From positions 930,001 to 994,000 of the forward strand of contig NZ_BBXF01000002.1 of the NCBI RefSeq assembly GCF_001570585.1: a DNA stretch of 64,000 bases, given 5' to 3'. How positions within the stretch are numbered: position 1 is the first letter of the stretch; the number at the start of each line of letters is the position of its first letter. Positions 1 to 9,658 of this stretch are shown here, piece by piece. Under the pieces are notes generated by a model that did no database searches, was not told the DNA's origin, and saw nothing but the letters and a program-made list of their open reading frames with translations. Position numbers and translations under genes: made by a program. This stretch comes from Herbidospora daliensis. GTDB lineage: Bacteria > Actinomycetota > Actinomycetes > Streptosporangiales > Streptosporangiaceae.

Positions 1-1072
<1,072 letters not shown>

Positions 1073-1156
1073 GGGGCCTCCTTACGTGTCTGCCCAGTCT
1101 GTCACGTTCCGTGGTAGCTCTACCGGCCGTTGATTGACCGCGCGTCAGAGCGAATT

Positions 1157-2713
1157 GTGGTAAGCACGTGTGCAGTGGCGAATTCTCCACGTGCCGTGCT
1201 CGCGGCGTCGTTCACGACGGGTGAGACGGCCGTTCCAGCGGCGAAGCGGTTCACCCAAGAGGTGATGACCGCGTGGGCCGCCATGCCCGTCGGCGCCGAG
1301 GCCGAGCGGCTCACCAGGGCGCTCGTCGAAGGGGTCTCCGGCGAGTCGTTCGAGGTGAGATGGCTCCACCAAGGCGACTCTATCCAGCTTGAGGTCATCG
1401 AGCGCGGTCATGACTACGGTCCGCCGCTCGACGCGGCCGACTGGGGGGTCTCGTTCTCCGGCAACTCCCGGGTCCGCTGGGCGCGGCTCGACCTGCCGGG
1501 GGGTGGCGGCGTACCAGAGGAGGAGGCCTGGACCGAACCCACGCCCAGCCCCGGCTGGCTGGGGTTCCTGGCCGACGCGAGCGACCTGCTCGCCGGCACG
1601 CTCGACCCCGGCATGGTGCCGGCGATCATCGCCCAGATGGTGGTGCCCCGGCTGGCCTCCTGGTGCGCGGTCTACACGGCCGACCAGGGCACCGGGCCGC
1701 TGCGGCTCGACTATCTCTGGCACGCCGACGAGGCCCAGAGCGACGCGCTGCGGGCGCGGCTGGCCGACGTGGTGCTGCCGTCGGCCGACGGGCCGGCCGT
1801 GCTCAGCGTCGACGGCACCCAGGCCCTCGGGTTCCCGCTGACCGCGCGAGGGCGGCGGCTGGGCGTGATGTGCCTGGGGCGCCGCGACCGGTTCCCCGAC
1901 GAGAGCCTGCAACTGGCCGAAGACCTGGCCCGGCGGGCCGCGCTGGCGCTCGACAACGCCCGCCTCTACGCCCAGCAGGCGGCGGCCAACCGGGCGCTCC
2001 AACGCAGCCTGCTGCCGCCCGAGGAGCCCCGCACCCCCGGCCTCGACTCCTATGTGATCTACGAACCGGCGGGCGAGACCAACGAGGTCGGCGGCGACTT
2101 CTACGACCTGTTCCCGATCGGCGACGGCGTCTGGCGCTTCGCCATCGGCGACGTCTGCGGCACCGGCCCCGTCGCCGCCGCCGTGACCGGCCTGGCCCGG
2201 CACACCATCCGGCTGCTGGCCCGCGAGGGCTACGGCGTCGCGGCCGTGGTCGAGCGGCTGAACCAGGCGATCCTCGAAGAGGGCGAACGGGCCCGGTTCC
2301 TGACCCTGCTGCACGGCGAGATCACCATCGCCGCCGACGGCCTCGACATGCGGCTGGTGTCGGCCGGCCACCCCGAGGCGCTGCGGCTGCGGCCCAGCGG
2401 GGTCGTCGACGTGGTCGGCTCGCCGCAGTCGCTGCTGGGAGTGTTCCCCGAGGTCGAGTTCGAGGCCGACTCGATCCACCTGGAGCCGGGAGACGTGCTC
2501 CTGGGGGTGACCGACGGGGTGACCGAGCGGCGGCAGGGGTCGCGCCTGCTCGACGACGAGAGCGGGCTGGCCAAGCTGCTGGCCGAGTGCGTCGACCTGT
2601 CAGCCCGCGCGGTCGCCGAGCGCATCAGGCGCGCCGTCCAGGACTTCGCGCCCGAGCCCAGCGCCGACGACCTGGCCATCCTCGTGCTCCGGGCGCCGGT
2701 CGAGCCGCTCTAG
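1157..2713 (+). CDS. GAF-SpoIIE (PP2C-type) serine phosphatase
   Basis: A 518-residue cytoplasmic protein. The first ~110 residues resemble an anti-sigma-type ATPase-like domain, ~140-280 form a GAF sensor domain, a short coiled linker follows (ALDNARLYAQQ), and ~310-515 is a SpoIIE phosphatase domain with the metal-binding motifs VGGDFYDLF, IGDVCGTG and VTDGVTE. Such proteins dephosphorylate anti-anti-sigma factors in partner-switching cascades. The start is uncertain: TTG 1130, GTG 1157 and GTG 1175 are all in frame; 1157 is chosen because AGAG lies six bases before it. The 3' end overlaps the convergent MFS gene by 114 bp. No sigma/anti-sigma partner is adjacent, though the divergent HAMP sensor may be upstream in the same pathway. 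Confidence 0.85.
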   Translation: MVSTCAVANSPRAVLAASFTTGETAVPAAKRFTQEVMTAWAAMPVGAEAERLTRALVEGVSGESFEVRWLHQGDSIQLEVIERGHDYGPPLDAADWGVSFSGNSRVRWARLDLPGGGGVPEEEAWTEPTPSPGWLGFLADASDLLAGTLDPGMVPAIIAQMVVPRLASWCAVYTADQGTGPLRLDYLWHADEAQSDALRARLADVVLPSADGPAVLSVDGTQALGFPLTARGRRLGVMCLGRRDRFPDESLQLAEDLARRAALALDNARLYAQQAAANRALQRSLLPPEEPRTPGLDSYVIYEPAGETNEVGGDFYDLFPIGDGVWRFAIGDVCGTGPVAAAVTGLARHTIRLLAREGYGVAAVVERLNQAILEEGERARFLTLLHGEITIAADGLDMRLVSAGHPEALRLRPSGVVDVVGSPQSLLGVFPEVEFEADSIHLEPGDVLLGVTDGVTERRQGSRLLDDESGLAKLLAECVDLSARAVAERIRRAVQDFAPEPSADDLAILVLRAPVEPL

Positions 2714-3814
2714 CAGCATCACCCCCAGGCCGACCACGGCCAGGGCCGCGCCCACCAGGGCCGAGGACATCCAGCCCCAGCCCGCCGCGATGGCCAGGCC
2801 GCCGAGGTAAACCCCGCCCGCGTTGGCGAGGTTGAAGGCCGAGTGGTTCGACGCGGCGGCCAGGGTGGGGGCGTCGTCGGCGTACCGGATGACCATGGTC
2901 TGGAGCGGCGCGGTCATCAGGAACCCGACGGCGAGGATCACGACCACCATCACCGGCGCGGGCCAGACCGCGAAGATCACCAAGACGGCGGCCAGCCCGG
3001 CGAGGCTCGCGTAGGCGGTCGGGCGGGCGGCCAGGTCGGTCAGCGGCCCGGCGGCGGCCACGCCGATGGTCATGCCGACGCCGGCCAGGGCCAGGATCCA
3101 CATGACCGAGCTCTCGGGCAGGCCCATGACCTCGGTGGTGATCGACGCCAGATAGGCGTAGGAGGCGAAGACCCCGCCGAAGCCGAAGATCGCGGTGCCG
3201 AGGAAGAGCAGGACCTTGCGGTTCCGGAAGGCCCGCAGCTCACGCCGCAGGCTCTGGTGCGGTTCGGGCGGCGTGTACGGAATCAGGAGCACCAGCGCGA
3301 CCAGCGCGAGCAGCCCGATGGCGGTGACGACCAGGAAGGTGACCCGCCAGCCGAGATGCTGCCCGAGCAGCGTCGCGCCGGGCACGCCGACGATGTTCGC
3401 CAGGGTCAGGCCGAGCAGGATGCTCGCCACCGCCCGGCCCTCGCGGCCCTTGCGGGCGAGCCGCGCGGCCACGACCGAGGCGACGCCGAAGAACGCGCCG
3501 TGCGGCAACCCGGCGACGAACCGCCCGGCGACCAGCCACCCGAAGCCCGGCGCGAGCGCCGAGAGCAGGTTGCCCACCACGAAGAACGCCATCAGGGCCA
3601 TGAGCAGCCGCTTGCGCGACAGCCGCACGCCCGCGGCGGCGAGCAGGGGCGCGCCCACCACCACGCCGATGGCGTAGGCGGCGACGAGGTTCCCGGCGAC
3701 GGGCACGGAGGTGTCCAGGTCGGCCGCGACCACGGGCAGCAGGCCCATGATCACGAACTCGGAGACCCCGATCCCGAACGCGCTGATCGCCAGGGCGAGA
3801 AGAGCGATGTGCAT
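2600..3814 (-). CDS. MFS transporter (AraJ/chloramphenicol-exporter type)
   Basis: 404 residues with about twelve hydrophobic segments, the normal size for the drug:H+ antiporter-1 family. The N-terminus (ISAFGIGVSEFVIMGLLP) is the hallmark of AraJ/Cmr-like members, and the loop after TM2 carries the RLSRKRLL motif A. It probably exports a small molecule or drug through the plasma membrane; the substrate cannot be deduced. The last ~30 residues after TM12 (charged, glycine-rich) lie inside the convergent SpoIIE gene, suggesting loss of an earlier stop. The ATG at 3814 directly opens TM1. Confidence 0.9.
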   Translation of the reverse strand: MHIALLALAISAFGIGVSEFVIMGLLPVVAADLDTSVPVAGNLVAAYAIGVVVGAPLLAAAGVRLSRKRLLMALMAFFVVGNLLSALAPGFGWLVAGRFVAGLPHGAFFGVASVVAARLARKGREGRAVASILLGLTLANIVGVPGATLLGQHLGWRVTFLVVTAIGLLALVALVLLIPYTPPEPHQSLRRELRAFRNRKVLLFLGTAIFGFGGVFASYAYLASITTEVMGLPESSVMWILALAGVGMTIGVAAAGPLTDLAARPTAYASLAGLAAVLVIFAVWPAPVMVVVILAVGFLMTAPLQTMVIRYADDAPTLAAASNHSAFNLANAGGVYLGGLAIAAGWGWMSSALVGAALAVVGLGVMLLERLDRRPEHEDGQVVGAGLGREVLDGAPDALGDRAG

Positions 3815-3891
3815 GAGCGGAACAGCGTCGCGGGCATATGCGGCTATTTCACCCGCTGCGCCCGGATTTCCTCGCGCGCTGTTCCGAAGGC

Positions 3892-5664
3892 TCAGAGGCC
3901 GGGGGTCGCCGGTTGTTTCCTGCCGTCCATGACGCGGGTGGCGAACTCGATCTGGGTGCGCATCTGGCGGATGCGCTCCTCGACGACCAGGGAGGCGTGG
4001 CCCGCGTCGTAGCGGTAGACCTGGCACGGGCCGGGCACCGCCTCGATGAAGCTCTCGATCTGCCTGATCGGGCAGCGGGGGTCGTTCTCGCCCGCGAGGA
4101 TCAGCAGCGGGGCCTCGACCATGTCGGCGTAGGTGATCGGGGAGGAGGCCGCGTAACGTTCCGGGACCTCCTCGGGGGAGCCGCCGAGCAGGGCGCGGTG
4201 GAGGGAGCGCAGGCCCTCCGACTCGTCCTCGTAGGCCGCGCGGTGGTCGGCGATCGGGACCGCCGCGATGCCGGCGCTCCACACCTTGGGCTGGGTGCCG
4301 AGGCCGAGCAGGGTCAGGTAGCCGCCCCACGAGCCGCCCGCCAGGATCAGCCGGTCGGGGTCGGCGATGCCCCGGTTGACCACCCAGTCGCGCACCGCCG
4401 ACACGTCGGCCAGCTCGATGTGGCCGATCTCGCCGTGGAGGGCGTCGCGCCAGGCCGAGCCGTAGCCGATCGAGCCCCGGTAGTTGACCCGGACGACCGC
4501 GAAGCCGCTGTCGACCCAGGCCGCCACGTGGGGCAGGAACGAGTCGTTGTCCTGCGCCGACGGGCCGCCGTGCAGCAGGAACACGGTCGGGTAGGGGGCC
4601 GCCTGGCCGGTGGGGCGGGAGATCATCGCGTGGATCCAGCCGCCGGGGCCCTCGACGTCGACGTCCTCGACCGGGACCGACGGGGGCGCGGTCGGGCCGG
4701 GGCTCATCACCACGTGGCCGTGACTCGACCGGATCACGGGCGCGTGGGCGGCGCTCGACCAGGAGTACTCGACCGTGCCGTCGGGGCGGGTGGCGGCCGA
4801 CTCGATCACGCCGTGGGGCGTCTCGATCGGGGTCATCGCGCCGCCGACGAGGTCGTAGCGGAACAGCTGGGTGCGGCCCCGGTGGTGGTTGACGATCAGC
4901 AGGGCGCGGCCGTCGTCGTACCAGTCGGCGGTGACCTCGCCGGGGTCGCGGAGGTAGATCTCGCGCTGCTCGCCGGTCAGCGGGTCCCAGACCAGCGGCT
5001 CGTGGCGGCCCCTGCGCTCGTGCAGGACCAGCAGGCGGCGGTCGCCCAAAACGGGGGAGAAGCGGATGCCGCGCACGCCCTTGCCGGGGCCGTCGTAGAG
5101 GTCGCCGACGACCGAGCCGTTCTTCTTCACCACACGCAGGGCCGGGTGGCGGGCGTCGCCGTGCTCGCTGTGGTCGACGGCGATGAGGGAGCCGTCGAGG
5201 GAGATGCCGGCCACGGAGGCCGACTCCTTGTGCTGGTAGAGCACGGTGGGCTCGGAGTCCTCGCCCATCAGCAGGATCTGGAAGCCGAGCCGGCACGAAC
5301 GCCCTATGGCGGCGGTGCCGTTGGCGGCCAGCGCGAGACCGGCCGGGTGGCCGGGGGAGATGTCGAGCGGGCGGGCCGCGCCGCCGTGGAAGTGCTGGCG
5401 GATCCAGACGCCGTATTCGTCGCCGTCGGTGTCGGCGAACCACCAGATCCACTGGCCGGTCGGGTCGATGTCGCCGTGGGCGGTGCCGTTGGGCCGGTCG
5501 GTCACCTGGCGGCTCTGGCCGGTGGCGCGGTCCCAGGCGTAGATCTCCCAGGTGCCTGAGGCGTTACTGCGGTAGACCGCGTGGTGCGGGGCCTGACGCG
5601 CCCAGGTGGGCAGCGTCATACGCGGGGAACGGAACCTGGTCTGCCAGCGTTCCTCGGCCTTCAT
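3892..5664 (-). CDS. S9 family prolyl oligopeptidase
   Basis: A 590-residue protein without signal peptide, so probably cytoplasmic. Residues ~20-340 form a WD40/TolB-like beta-propeller; ~355-590 form an alpha/beta hydrolase domain with the nucleophile in GGSWGG (Ser near 443), the acid in GENDPR (near 529) and the histidine in DAGHAS (near 554). The family cleaves short peptides after proline or releases aminoacyl groups from N-termini. The oxyanion-loop region LLHGGPSAQDNDSF is typical. It is transcribed as a single gene: 77 bp separate it from the MFS gene downstream and 138 bp from the methyltransferase upstream. Confidence 0.92.
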   Translation of the reverse strand: MKAEERWQTRFRSPRMTLPTWARQAPHHAVYRSNASGTWEIYAWDRATGQSRQVTDRPNGTAHGDIDPTGQWIWWFADTDGDEYGVWIRQHFHGGAARPLDISPGHPAGLALAANGTAAIGRSCRLGFQILLMGEDSEPTVLYQHKESASVAGISLDGSLIAVDHSEHGDARHPALRVVKKNGSVVGDLYDGPGKGVRGIRFSPVLGDRRLLVLHERRGRHEPLVWDPLTGEQREIYLRDPGEVTADWYDDGRALLIVNHHRGRTQLFRYDLVGGAMTPIETPHGVIESAATRPDGTVEYSWSSAAHAPVIRSSHGHVVMSPGPTAPPSVPVEDVDVEGPGGWIHAMISRPTGQAAPYPTVFLLHGGPSAQDNDSFLPHVAAWVDSGFAVVRVNYRGSIGYGSAWRDALHGEIGHIELADVSAVRDWVVNRGIADPDRLILAGGSWGGYLTLLGLGTQPKVWSAGIAAVPIADHRAAYEDESEGLRSLHRALLGGSPEEVPERYAASSPITYADMVEAPLLILAGENDPRCPIRQIESFIEAVPGPCQVYRYDAGHASLVVEERIRQMRTQIEFATRVMDGRKQPATPGL

Positions 5665-5802
5665 CGGCTTTCCTCCCGGGTCCGCCGTCGGTCGCGGTCA
5701 AGTATGTCCCGTCAGCCCCCGGAATGGCCGACAAACAGGGGATCTCAGGTGGGAATTTACGGTGAAAAACCCCATTGGTCACTAGTGCTGCGGGCACCAT
5801 TT

Positions 5803-6582
5803 TCAGCTTTTCGGACGCCACACCGTGACCTGCACCGACATCCGCACACGGGCCCCTTCCGACACGCCGCCGGCGCGTCCGTGCCAGGCGCTCGGACCCA
5901 TCGCGATCACCGACATGACCTCGGCCGCCGTCAGGTCGAGCCAGCCGGCCACCGGCTCGGTCACGTCGCGTGCGAAGCGGTCGCCGAGGGTGTCGGACAG
6001 CCGCCGTTCCTTTTCGTCGTCGACCGACAACAGACCGAAACGCTCGACGATCGGCGCCAGGTGGTCGGGGTTCGGCGTGACCGTTATCAGCGTTCCCGTT
6101 GGTTTCAGGACACGGTGAAACTCCTGGGCGTTCCTGGGGGCGAACACGTTGAGAAGCGTGTCAAACGCCGCATCGCGGACCGGAAGCGGTTTCCACACGT
6201 CGGCGACGACCGCGCCGATCCTCGGGTGGGCCTTCGCGGCCCTTTTCAGCGCGTGCTTGGAGACGTCGAGGGCCAGGCCCCGCTCGCCGACCGCCCGCGC
6301 CAGGTAGTAGCCGGTCCCGGCGCCGGCGTCGCCGACGACGCCCTTCGCATGCGCGGCCACCGTCTCGGCGATCGGGGCGAAGGCGCCGCTCGCGAGGAAC
6401 GTCTCACGTGCCGAGACCATCTCCGGGGTGTCGCCCTTCACCGGGGTGCTCAGCAGGTTGAGGTAACCCTGCCGGGCGACGTCGAAGGAGTGGCCGCGCG
6501 GGCAGCGGGCGGCGGCCTCCGCGAGGGCCAGGTCGTCGCGGCAGACGGGGCAGACCAGCAGGTCGATGACGTCTCCAAGCAT
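5803..6582 (-). CDS. RlmA-type 23S rRNA (guanine-N1) methyltransferase
   Basis: 259 residues, the usual family length. An N-terminal zinc-binding module (CPVC near residues 11-14, CPRGH near 27-31) is followed by GYLNLL and a Rossmann methyltransferase fold with GDAGAGTGYY as the SAM-binding glycine motif. RlmA proteins methylate N1 of G745 or G748 in 23S rRNA helix 35; actinomycete members of the RlmA-II branch (TlrB) give tylosin resistance. Sequence alone does not settle which guanine is modified. No macrolide gene cluster is nearby, so housekeeping rRNA modification is the simplest reading. Start ATG at 6582 precedes the zinc module by ten residues, as in relatives. Confidence 0.88.
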   Translation of the reverse strand: MLGDVIDLLVCPVCRDDLALAEAAARCPRGHSFDVARQGYLNLLSTPVKGDTPEMVSARETFLASGAFAPIAETVAAHAKGVVGDAGAGTGYYLARAVGERGLALDVSKHALKRAAKAHPRIGAVVADVWKPLPVRDAAFDTLLNVFAPRNAQEFHRVLKPTGTLITVTPNPDHLAPIVERFGLLSVDDEKERRLSDTLGDRFARDVTEPVAGWLDLTAAEVMSVIAMGPSAWHGRAGGVSEGARVRMSVQVTVWRPKS

Positions 6583-6635
6583 CCGACCAGTATCCCGTCA
6601 AGTCGTCTGCAACCGGTCTGGGGTGAACTGTCCGT

Positions 6636-6767
6636 ATGACGAAGAAGAGACGCAACTGCCCGAGTTGTCGGACCGTTCTGGACGAAGGCCCGATCGTCTA
6701 CCGCTGCGCCAAGTGCCAGCGCGCCGTGTACGCCGCCGACGTGAACTTCGATTATTCGGCGCGATGA
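6636..6767 (+). CDS. small zinc-ribbon protein, 43 aa
   Basis: A very short gene encoding 43 residues with two knuckles, CPSC (residues 8-11) and CAKC (24-27), spaced as in a rubredoxin-like or ribosomal-protein-like zinc ribbon, with a basic N-terminus (MTKKRRN). A GGGTGA sequence lies about nine bases before the ATG. The coding start is 53 bp from the divergent methyltransferase gene and the stop is 37 bp ahead of the MBL gene. The four ordered cysteines and the reading frame support a real gene; binding partner and role are unknown. Confidence 0.65.
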   Translation: MTKKRRNCPSCRTVLDEGPIVYRCAKCQRAVYAADVNFDYSAR

Positions 6768-6804
6768 TGCACGATGACAGCATGTAGGAGAATAAAGTGC
6801 GGTA

Positions 6805-7539
6805 ATGCCGTACGAACCGATGACCTTCGCCGGGGTCGAGGTCACGCCGCTGTGTGATGCCGTCGGGCCCATGGGGCCGAGCATCGCCCGGCCGCTGCCC
6901 GAACTGTTCCCCGGTGGGTCGTTCGCCGACGGCGAGGAGTGGATTCTCCACTTCCACTGCTTCCTGCTGCGCACCGACGAGCACACCATCCTGGTCGACA
7001 CCGGCGTCGGCGACCTTACCGGCCCCGCGGCGGGCTGGGCGCCCATCCCGGGCCGGCTGCTCCAGGAACTCGACGCGGTGGGCGTGGCCCCGGCCGACGT
7101 CGACACGGTGATCCTCACCCACCTGCACAGCGACCACGTGAGCGGCTGCGTCGCCGACGGCGCGCCGGTGTTCGCCAACGCGCGCCACGTGCTCCAGGAG
7201 GCCGAGCTCGACTGGCCCGGCGGCGGGCTCATGCGCGACCGCATCGTCAAGCCGCTCGGCGACCAGCTCCAGATCATCCACGGTTCGCGGGACCTCTTCG
7301 AGAACGTCCGGGTCGCGCACACCCCCGGGCACACCCCCGGCCACCAGGTCGTCCTGGTCGGCGACCTGATCGTCTCTGGCGACGTGCTGCACCACTCTGC
7401 GCAGCTGGCCGACCCGACGATCGGCTACCACTACGACGACGACGCCGAGCGGGCGCTGACCAGCCGCCAGGTCGTGCTCGGCCGGGCGACCTACCTGGCG
7501 ACCTCCCACTTGGCCGAGCCCTTCACGAAGGTGCGCTGA
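6805..7539 (+). CDS. MBL-fold metallo-hydrolase
   Basis: 244 residues of the metallo-beta-lactamase superfamily. The metal motif HLHSDH (near residue 109) is present, with the following Asp/His ligands in HTPGHTPGHQ and SGDVLHH. The HLHSDH followed by a GHTPGHQ loop resembles the lactonase/quorum-quenching (AHL lactonase-like) and methyl-parathion hydrolase-like branches, but the substrate is unknown. An AGGAG lies 14 bases before the ATG, which is slightly far. It is convergent with the following MFS gene and overlaps its 3' end by 49 bp. Confidence 0.88.
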   Translation: MPYEPMTFAGVEVTPLCDAVGPMGPSIARPLPELFPGGSFADGEEWILHFHCFLLRTDEHTILVDTGVGDLTGPAAGWAPIPGRLLQELDAVGVAPADVDTVILTHLHSDHVSGCVADGAPVFANARHVLQEAELDWPGGGLMRDRIVKPLGDQLQIIHGSRDLFENVRVAHTPGHTPGHQVVLVGDLIVSGDVLHHSAQLADPTIGYHYDDDAERALTSRQVVLGRATYLATSHLAEPFTKVR

Positions 7540-8699
7540 CGGTAACGCAGCACCTGGAACGCGCCGAGGGCCCAGATCGGATACTGCGCGGCCAGCGCCC
7601 ACCGGAAGTCGCCGTGCAGGTCGAGGCCGACGCCGATCAGCCCGAGCAGCGAGACCGTGGCCAGGAAGCCGCCGCCGTTGACGATGCCGGTCGCCACGCC
7701 GATGCGTTCGGCCGGGTTGAACGTGCGGGCGAAGTCGAGCCCGATCACCGAGCCGGGCCCGTTGGTCGCCAGCACCACCATGAGCAGCACGATCAGCCAC
7801 CACGGTGCCGGGCCAGGCCAGAGCAGCACGGCCGTCCAGACGACCGCGGTCGTGCCGACGATGCCGAGGATCAACCATGAGCGGCGGTGCGGCCGGCGGC
7901 CGGCGACCCAGCCGAAGAGCGGGTTGCAGGCCAGCGACACGACGGTGACCGTGGTCAGCAGCGCCCCGGCCGCGTTCGGCGACAGGCGCTGGTCCTGGAT
8001 CAGGAACGGGTAGCCCCAGAGCAGCAGGAACGCCGCCATCGACGACTGGGTGGCGGCGTGCGACCACAGGCCGAGCTGGGTGCCGGGCTCGGCCCAGGCG
8101 GCCCGCAGCCCGCGCGCCTCCGCGTTCCTCCCCGGGCGGGCCTCGCGCAGCAGCACGACCACCACGGCGAAGGCGACCGCGCTCAGGCCCGCCGCGCCGA
8201 GGAAGGTGTCGCGCCAGCCGAAGGCGTGCAGGGCCGAGATCAGCGGTACGGCCGCCAGGATGCCCCCCAGCGCCCCCAGCAGCCCCGTGGTCTGCACCAT
8301 CAGAGGGTTGCGGCCGGGCGGGAACCACAGGTTCACGATGCGGATCACGCTGATGAACGTCGCCGCGTCGCCCGCGCCGATCAGCATCCGCGCGGCGACC
8401 GCCCCGGCCGCGCCGCCCGCGAAGGCGAAGACCAGGTTGCCGGCCGCCAGCACGAGCGCCCCGGCGAGCAGCATCTTCTTGGAGCCCAGGCGGTCGACGA
8501 GGATGCCGACGGGGACCTGGAGGGCGGCGTACACGAGCAGTTGGAGCATCGCGAGCGCCGACAGGCCGGCGGCGCCCAGGTCGAAGCGGGCGGCGGCCTC
8601 CAGGCCGGTGACGCCGAGGGTCTGGCGGTGGAAGACCGCGACGAGGTAGGCGACGACTCCGGCGCCCCAGTAGAGGTAGGCCTTCCGCGTCCCCGGCAT
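7491..8699 (-). CDS. MFS transporter
   Basis: 402 residues with twelve predicted membrane segments. The first segments (YLYWGAGVVAYLVAVFHRQTLGV) and loop 2-3 DRLGSKKML match the general MFS signature; the FHRQTLGV element recalls the nitrate/sugar-phosphate-like permeases annotated broadly as MFS. Substrate not predictable. The GTG/ATG start at 8699 lies 58 bp from the divergent secreted protein gene, so both promoters must sit in or near this gap. Its C-terminal codons overlap the 3' end of the convergent MBL gene. Confidence 0.88.
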   Translation of the reverse strand: MPGTRKAYLYWGAGVVAYLVAVFHRQTLGVTGLEAAARFDLGAAGLSALAMLQLLVYAALQVPVGILVDRLGSKKMLLAGALVLAAGNLVFAFAGGAAGAVAARMLIGAGDAATFISVIRIVNLWFPPGRNPLMVQTTGLLGALGGILAAVPLISALHAFGWRDTFLGAAGLSAVAFAVVVVLLREARPGRNAEARGLRAAWAEPGTQLGLWSHAATQSSMAAFLLLWGYPFLIQDQRLSPNAAGALLTTVTVVSLACNPLFGWVAGRRPHRRSWLILGIVGTTAVVWTAVLLWPGPAPWWLIVLLMVVLATNGPGSVIGLDFARTFNPAERIGVATGIVNGGGFLATVSLLGLIGVGLDLHGDFRWALAAQYPIWALGAFQVLRYRQRTFVKGSAKWEVAR

Positions 8700-8757
8700 G
8701 GGTGGATTTTACCTTTGGACCGTTTTCGCCCTTGAAGCGGTGCGAAGATCGCATGCC

Positions 8758-9609
8758 ATGAAGAGACTGCTCGCCGTCGCCGCCGCCCTGGTCGCGATCA
8801 TTCCCGCCGCGCCCGCCGCGGCCGCTCTCCCGTCGGGGCTGGTGTTCTACCGGTACGAGCAAGGGGTGACCATCCACACGCCCTACGCCAGGCACACCAT
8901 CGACCCGAACGGCCAGTTCTCGGTCTCGCAGGACGGCCGCAAGGTGGCCTACGTCGACATCGACGGCAAGGTGCACGTGAAGGTCGGCTCGGCCGACAAG
9001 GTCGTCGCGTCGGGCGCGGTGGCGGGCACGCCGTGCGCCACCCCGGCCTGGTCGCCCGACGGCACGAAGGTCGCCTACGCGGTCATGTCGACCGAGGGCA
9101 CCGCCCCGATCGCCGTCGTCGGCGCCGACGGCAGGGGCCGAAAGACGGTCGGCCGGACTTACGGCGTCTGCCACCTGGCCTGGTCGGGCAACGGCCGCTA
9201 TCTGGCGGGCTACACCGGCACCACCGACGGCGTGCACGTGCTCGACGTCACGACCGGCAAATCGCGCAAGGCCAGGGGCGTCGGCCGGGCCAACCACGTG
9301 CAGTCGTTGTCGCCCGACGGGCGCAAGGTGGTCTACCGCGCGCTGGGCCGCAACACCGAGGGCGGCGACGGCACCTGGCCGCTCTGGCACACCCCGCGCA
9401 TCGTCGACACCGTGACGGGCAAGCGGGTGACGCCGCCGGTCAAGGGCACCCTGATCGGGGCCATGTACCTGAACGACGGCAACCTCGCCGTCAGGGTCAA
9501 GGGCGCGACCCGCAACACGGTGGTGATCCTCTCCCCCGGCTTCAAGGTCGTCAGGAAGATCTCCGAGCCGTTCCAGTACCGGAAGTACGCGCTGCTGCGG
9601 GTGCTCTGA
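8758..9609 (+). CDS. secreted beta-propeller (PD40/TolB-like) protein
   Basis: 283 residues. Residues 1-23 form a clear signal peptide (MKRLLAVAAALVAIIPAAPAAAA). The mature part has repeated blades with the PD40 signature, for example PDGTKVAYA, GNGRYLAGY and PDGRKVVYR, spaced 40-50 residues apart, so it should fold as a small beta-propeller outside the membrane. No enzymatic motif is visible; a binding or scaffolding role is likely. The ATG at 8758 was chosen over an upstream in-frame start because it opens the signal peptide. A strong terminator follows 6 bp after the stop. Confidence 0.8.
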   Translation: MKRLLAVAAALVAIIPAAPAAAALPSGLVFYRYEQGVTIHTPYARHTIDPNGQFSVSQDGRKVAYVDIDGKVHVKVGSADKVVASGAVAGTPCATPAWSPDGTKVAYAVMSTEGTAPIAVVGADGRGRKTVGRTYGVCHLAWSGNGRYLAGYTGTTDGVHVLDVTTGKSRKARGVGRANHVQSLSPDGRKVVYRALGRNTEGGDGTWPLWHTPRIVDTVTGKRVTPPVKGTLIGAMYLNDGNLAVRVKGATRNTVVILSPGFKVVRKISEPFQYRKYALLRVL

Positions 9610-9614
9610 CGGAA

Positions 9615-9647
9615 AACGGCCCGGCTCCCCCTCGGAGCCGGGCCGTT
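9615..9647. terminator. bidirectional hairpin terminator
   Basis: A perfect 14-bp inverted repeat (AACGGCCCGGCTCC at 9615-9628 and its complement at 9634-9647) with a 5-base loop lies between the convergent stops at 9609 and 9659. There is no long U-tract, as is common in actinomycetes. Confidence 0.85.
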
Positions 9648-9658
9648 CCGCGGCCTGC

